Below are positions 58,771 to 64,000 of a DNA stretch of 64,000 bases, piece by piece (the stretch's first letter is position 1; each line of letters starts with the position of its first letter). The position numbers and the translations under genes were made by a program. The notes below the pieces were generated by a model that was not told the DNA's origin, searched no databases, and saw nothing but the letters and a program-made list of their open reading frames with translations. Source of the DNA: Anniella stebbinsi (taxonomy: Eukaryota; Chordata; Lepidosauria; Squamata; Anniellidae); contig JARDYH010000004.1 of the NCBI GenBank assembly GCA_029215795.1, forward strand, positions 110,442,001 through 110,506,000. The letters are read 5' to 3'.

Positions 58771-59996
58771 AATTAGAGTTTGAACAGGTGTTTTAACCTA
58801 CTTTCCTATTAATGATGTCTAGAGGGGAGGGGACATTTATTTGAAAGGTTTTTTTTAAAAAAAAATTGCCAAAACATTAATTTTGCAATTTTTTGAGTGC
58901 TAAAGTTCAAATGTGAAATTCCAGTTGAAATTGTGAATGTGGCATTTTGAAAAAAAAATGGACTTCTTGGTGCATCTTGATTGTTTTGATTGTAAAAGGA
59001 ATCAAATATAAATTCTCAAAGGATTTCTGATGTCAAATACTAAATACCACCGTATGTGAACAATCAAAGATGGCCAGATGTTTAAAATATATTGCATGTC
59101 ACTTGCCATATATCGTCAAAAGCTAAATGCTATTGTTTGTCTACTATCAAATACTGTCAAATACTGTTTACACTACAGTAGAATATCAAATATGGTAGTC
59201 AAGTATTTTTAAAAATAAAAATATGTTAAAATTAAATGTCTCTAGATATCAGTTGCAGCTACCAAATATTCATTTTTAGCAAATATGCCAAGAATATCCA
59301 GTAGATATTGGAGATCAAAATATGCAGGCAAATGAGAAGAATTTTAGAAACAGCTTAATTTTGTATTCTAGGGATAAATGATAGCCCATGATTTCCGAGC
59401 ATCAAATAATTACTAGGGAGATATAGTATCAGAAGATAATTTATTAATGTATAAATGCCTTTGTGCTCACTGTACTGGACAAGTGTGCAAGATGTTCAGC
59501 TTATAAAAGCCTCATTTTCAAGTTGTAAAAACTCATCTACGAAATCTATTAACAATAAGGATCATTTTAATATGTCCATTTATTACCATATAAATGTCAC
59601 CATCCATTAAACACAATTTACACAAACACAATTTACCTTGTTTAATTACTCTATCTTTGAAATTTTATGGAGAAAGCAGCACACAATTTTTTTCCCCCAA
59701 GCTTTCTTGATGTACATTTTCCACTTCACGCCACAATATAATTTCATTTATTATTATTATTACATATATATGAACATTGTAATTAGGGGTTACCCCTATC
59801 TCTTCAGACAAACTGCTGGAGTTCAACAGAGTTTTTTCAGTTCAAGTACCAACACTTTCTTTTCTTCTGTTATTCTAGCCAGAGTTCTTCTAATCTGGTC
59901 TTCCTTAATTCCAGAAAAATGGCTTTCAACAGGTGGTTAGTATCCCTGAATGAAATCTTCTGGAAGGTATCAAGAGTTACAGTTAATACTTTTTGG
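58771..59996. other. AT-rich unique sequence
   Basis: 59040-59320 repeats short TCAAATA(C/T)TG(T/A) motifs about seven times, a degenerate AT-rich satellite-like patch. No gene recognised. Confidence 0.45.
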
Positions 59997-60316
59997 TAGG
60001 CTGACCATATGAAAAAGAGGACAGGGCTCATGTAACTTTAACAGTTGTAGAGAAAAGGGAATTTCAGCCTGTGCCATTTGTATGCAGTTAGTTCCTGGTG
60101 AAATTCCCTCTTCATCACAACAGTTAAAGTTGCAGACACTATACTAGAGTGACCATATACAAAAGAAGGCAGGGCCCCTGCAACTTTAACTGTTGCGATG
60201 AAGAGGGAATTTCACAAGGAACTAATTGCATACAAATGACTCTGGCTGAAATTCCCTTCTCTCTACAACTGTTAAAGTTACATGAGCCCTGTCCTCCTTT
60301 TCATATGGTCAGCCAA
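59997..60316. mobile_element. FB-hAT foldback element, copy 9
   Basis: TAGGCTGACCATATGAAAAA at the left, CTTTTCATATGGTCAGCCAA at the right (last T replaced by A), with an exact 8-bp duplication CTTTTTGG (59989-59996 and 60317-60324). Spacer orientation as in copy 6. Confidence 0.94.
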
Positions 60317-60569
60317 CTTTTTGGCATAATTTTCTCCAGCTTCAGCATTCATTTCAGAGCAAAGAACTTCCCAGTTGATTGCAGCTCAGGTTCGACCAGT
60401 CCTGTCTCCCATTATGCTTTTAACTACATGTAGCCATACCTGAAAAAAAAAGTAGCTTTCAGAGGGGAGAACTGAAGCACAGAAACTGTATTTACCTCAC
60501 ACCTACATTTTGACTGCAATTCATTCCATAGGATATGGGTGGGAGTTTTTTTAAAAAAAGGAAAAATTA

Positions 60570-61430
60570 AAGGCACAATTACAAACAATTCTAACTAGGA
60601 AAAAATATAAAAGACAACAGAAGAAACTAATGTGGCTCCACAAAAAGCTTAGACATGATCTGAAAACACAAAAAAATGACAATATATATGTGCATAGTAA
60701 AAGACAGGTGAGAAATTGTGGTTCAGCTACTCAATGAGGATGGCAAATTGATAACAGATGACATAGAAAAAAAGGCTGAAGTGCTCAATTCCTACTTTGG
60801 CTCAGTCTTCTCCCAAAAGCGGTCTATTATCTCCCTGGCAAAAGTGAAGTACAAGCTGAAGGGGCAGGTTTGCAGCTTGAGATTGAAAAACAAATGGTCA
60901 AGGAACACCTTCACCATTTCTTTGAATGAGTTCAAATCTCCAGGGCCTGTTGAACTGCATCCTAGAGTAATAAAGGAGCTGGCAGAACTCTCAGAACTTT
61001 TGCTTTCTTTGCAAAATTATGGAAGACGGGTGAAGTGCCGGATGACTGGAGAAGGGCTAATGTTGTCCCTATCTTCAAAAAGGGCAAAAAGGAGGGACCT
61101 GGGATCTATAGACCCGTTAGTCTGACATCAATCCCTGGGAAAATTTTGGAGCAGATTATAAAGAAGTCAGTCTGTTAGCACCTTGAAAACAATGCAGTGA
61201 TTACTAGAAGCCAGCATGGATTTGTCAAGAACAAATCCTGCCAGACTAATCTGATCTCATTTTCAATTGGGTAATCTCCCTTATGGACTATGGGAATGCT
61301 GTGGACATAATATATCTTGACTTCAGCAAAGCTTTTGACAAAGTGCTCCATGACATTCTGATTAGCAAACTAGTTAAAAGTGGGCTAGATGGAACAGCTA
61401 TGATGTGGATAAGTTAAGGTCTTATATATG
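60570..61430 (+). pseudogene. CR1 LINE ORF2 fragment (reverse transcriptase, N-terminal part)
   Basis: Frame 60718-61125 begins with 'LLNEDGKLITDDIEKKAEVL' and 'NSYFGSVF', the typical linker before the CR1 reverse transcriptase. A frame change follows, then the 'RPVSLTSIPGKILEQ' block at 61110-61160. Next comes 'SQHGFVKNKSC' at 61207-61240 and 'YLDFSKAFDKV' at 61314-61345, which carries the first catalytic Asp. The fragment stops before the YADD box. Frameshifts and in-frame stops show it is dead. Confidence 0.88.
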
Positions 61431-61687
61431 GGAACAGGAATTTACCATTTTAACTGATTTCATTCTTTGCAATAGTTGCAATATACCAGTGGATACTGAA
61501 AATCTGAAGGGACCAGCAAGAACTTGTGGGACTAGCCCCACCCCTTCAGTAATACACATGCTGGCGGCCTCCTCACCCAGCACATGATCAGCTTAGTCTG
61601 AAGGGAGCCACTTTTGCATATGCAGGATTTCCTCAACAGAGATGGAAACCCTGATTGGCCAAGGTCATGCATTGGCTTGAGTATGTT

Positions 61688-61709
61688 GCGTGTGTGTGTG
61701 TGTGTGTGT
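61688..61709. repeat. (TG)n microsatellite
   Basis: About 11 TG units. Confidence 0.9.
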
Positions 61710-61814
61710 CTTGCCAAGAACATTTGTCTATCCCCTTGCATTCCTGCTGTGCTGGCCTCTTAGCACATTCAGTAATTAATGCCTGAATAGAACTAAGGAT
61801 GATCATTATTTTTT

Positions 61815-61876
61815 TGTGAACTTCCCAGAGAGCTTCGAATATTGGGTGGAATAGAAATGTAATAAATAAATAAATA
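61815..61876 (+). mobile_element. L2-type LINE tail scrap
   Basis: AACTTCCCAGAGAGCTTCGA ATATTGGGTGG then AATAAATAAATAAATAAG, the plus-strand form of the tail motif. Confidence 0.65.
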
Positions 61877-62155
61877 AGTGAAAACTCCAAGACTAGGAGG
61901 AAGAAATGTTTTTTACGGATTCCCAATAATAAAAAAAAGAGCAACATAAGCCAAATGGCTGAACAATTAATTCGTCATCCTATGCATTCCCTAGTGGTCA
62001 AGATGAGTGTTCCACTCAGGAAGAATGGAGAGGAAATGTGCCGAAACAGGGAACTGTTGGGTCATAATAAAGACAACGAAAGAGGGATGTGGGTGAGTGT
62101 GTGCACATCTATATTCAGAGAAATATAAAGTTATAGATGAAGAGGTATAGGATCT

Positions 62156-62158
62156 CTC

Positions 62159-62206
<48 letters not shown>
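62156..62206. repeat. (AT)n(AC)n compound microsatellite
   Basis: About 10 AT then about 15 AC dinucleotides. Confidence 0.95.
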
Positions 62207-62209
<3 letters not shown>

Positions 62210-63261
62210 TATATTGATTATTAGAAATGAAGGAAGGAAATCAATATACTGTATTAATCAATGTTCTTTAATTGGAAATTCTAGAACGTCAGTATGGGTG
62301 TTTTTTCCTGATGGGATTGGACAGTGGAGTTCTGAGAGCAGTCGGAGGGAAGGAGAAGATCCAATATGGGCAGTTAGAAGCTGGGGGCTGAGGGGGGGGA
62401 GGAAAAGTGTAAAGAAAGGGAGGAAAGAAGTACTCCCCCCCACACACAGTGTGTAACTATAAGGTCTGTGCCTTGTAGTTTAGGGGAGAAAGTTGCATAA
62501 AGAAGCTAAGTACCATACATTAGACGATACTGTTTTGTCTATTTTGTTTAATTACATATTTGGCTTGGTTCGCTTTGTACAGGATGATATAAAGTTGTTA
62601 CTGGTTTGTTTGGGTGTTGTTGTTGTTGTTGTTGTTTTTAAACCATTACATATGTAACAAGCCCAGCCTAAGAAAAGCAGCTTTGGGAGGAGGTGATTTG
62701 GATTGGTGGAGCAGCAAAGGGAAGTTTGTCGAAAATCGAGCAGAGGCTTCCTTTGCAAGCAAAAGAGAAAATGCCTCTATCTGACTTTCTGTGATTGCAC
62801 CGTTCCCTCTCAGGTACCTACTGCATAGCCCACTCCATTCAACAACATTCCCCAACTCTCAGGGGAACAATGTGGGGGCTCTGAAAAGGGGGTGGGAAAT
62901 TCATCTTCATTTTGTGGACAAGTCTCTGAGTCCAACAAATAGAATAACACACAAGACTGGAAAATGCACTGCCTCATTAGAATCTCACCACCACCTTCTG
63001 TAAGTCTTTATTGTTGGGAGATTTATGGGTACATTGAATTCTCTTCCCCCATTCTTCTGTCTCTTCCCCCTCATTGAGGTCTCCCACCTTGTACCCAACA
63101 CCTAGTTCATTGGTGTTTTATTTGTCTCTTTCTCATACCACGTAATCTGGCTTTTAGCTCTCTCTGGTAAGGCCATCAGAGTGCAATGACTTGTCACATG
63201 GACTGGGTGATTTTTGCTACATCTCCACTTTCAGTATTAGATAAGAATGGTATGACTGGTA
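62207..63261. other. Unique sequence
   Basis: Nothing recognised apart from a (GTT)n run at 62615-62637 and a short G-run at 62391. Confidence 0.5.
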
Positions 63262-64000
63262 GGGGTGTGCAGAGCAGGTCTTCTCTGCCCCGAAATTTGG
63301 GGTGGAGCTCCGTTGAGGTGATTCGCTGCCCTGATTTCAGGAGCGGGTCCCTCTCTCTGCTCTGCCGGATAGTTTGGTGAAAAACCACCCCGTTTTCGGG
63401 TAACCGGTACATTCTTATCAGTGGGGATTAACAGAAATGCTCACAGCTCCCTCAGTTTTAAAGATAAAGTCATGGAAATTGGCACCGTGACAGCTTTTAA
63501 CGAGAGCTTAAGGCATGCCACATTTGGAGCAGATCCCTTCATGCAGTGATTTATAGGGAATTTGTAAAGTGTGAACTCAAATGTCATCTCATGCAGCTCT
63601 CTCATGCCTTGATCTGTATGGAGAGGGAGAGGGAAATGGAAAAAAAGCAGCGGGAAAACTAACAGTGTTTAGCACTATAATAAATAAATGAATATAAATT
63701 AATAAATGCCACAACAGCCAAACAAACCAAATAAACACACACTCACACACTAGCAGGCTTGGATTTTTTTTAAAAAGGTGTTTTTTTCAGTTGGGAGGGA
63801 GTAGACTACAGAAACACAGTAGGAGTTTTAACGATTTTAAGAAGGAGAAAGAGCTTAGAAAAAGAGATAGTGGCTGCCTGGCTGGTTGCAAATCTCTCTC
63901 GCGTGCGTGCGTGTGTTTGTCTCCCACTAGAATGATGACAGGTAAGGAGGACAAAACACTGATTGGAGTGAGGGACAGGAAGACAAGTGTGGCTATTAGC
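63262..64000. other. hAT-type terminus then unresolved sequence to the window edge
   Basis: TAGGGGTGTGCAGAGCAGG at 63262 is an H-type hAT left terminus with a GC-richer interior (63270-63420). No right end is seen before the window ends. Confidence 0.4.

Noticed and set aside
2095..60316. Repeated palindromic units considered as a CRISPR-like array
   Set aside because: Copies are scattered, 165-320 bp long, and each has its own 8-bp target duplication. There is no regular spacer and no cas gene.

Overview
This window looks like nuclear DNA from a reptile, most probably a squamate (lizard or snake). The grounds are several CR1 LINE 3' ends finishing in the ATTCTATG-type tail, many L2-type LINE 3' ends carrying a 'CCGCCC..AGAG/AAGCTTCGGCT' tail motif, a tRNA-derived SINE, and a dense load of non-autonomous hAT and Harbinger-like DNA transposons. 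There is no operon structure, no ribosome-binding-site pattern and no long intact host reading frame. The species assignment is an inference from repeat style.

Layout. 1-19 kb is repeat-rich: L2, CR1, foldback hAT elements, Harbinger-like MITEs, and a 1.35-kb GC-rich hAT-like element nested inside another hAT copy at 12.6-14.3 kb. 19-24.7 kb is quieter, with a SINE split by a 615-bp insertion, two CR1 ends and an unusual 356-bp MITE. About 24.8-25.7 kb is a CpG-rich promoter with CCAAT, CACGTG and TATA-like boxes in correct plus-strand order, a probable 5' exon with a 19-codon upstream ORF, and a consensus splice donor (exon ends 25675). The gene is not identified and no coding exon was recognised downstream, so most of 25.7-64 kb may be its first intron. 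The stretch 25.7-31.2 kb is poor in recent repeats, as is common beside regulated promoters. From 31 kb onward repeats dominate again, including an L2 reverse-transcriptase remnant (38.0-39.5 kb), a CR1 reverse-transcriptase remnant (60.6-61.4 kb) and further copies of the MITE families.

The best-supported unusual structure is a nine-copy family of almost perfectly palindromic hAT elements. Seven copies have 8-bp target-site duplications that can be read directly (six exact on both sides, plus one 7-bp match). One 165-bp copy appears to be the monomer from which the ~320-bp head-to-head dimers were built. No CRISPR array, tRNA or rRNA gene, or intact protein-coding host gene was found. Family labels such as FB-hAT, X, Y, Z, W and H are local names used only here.
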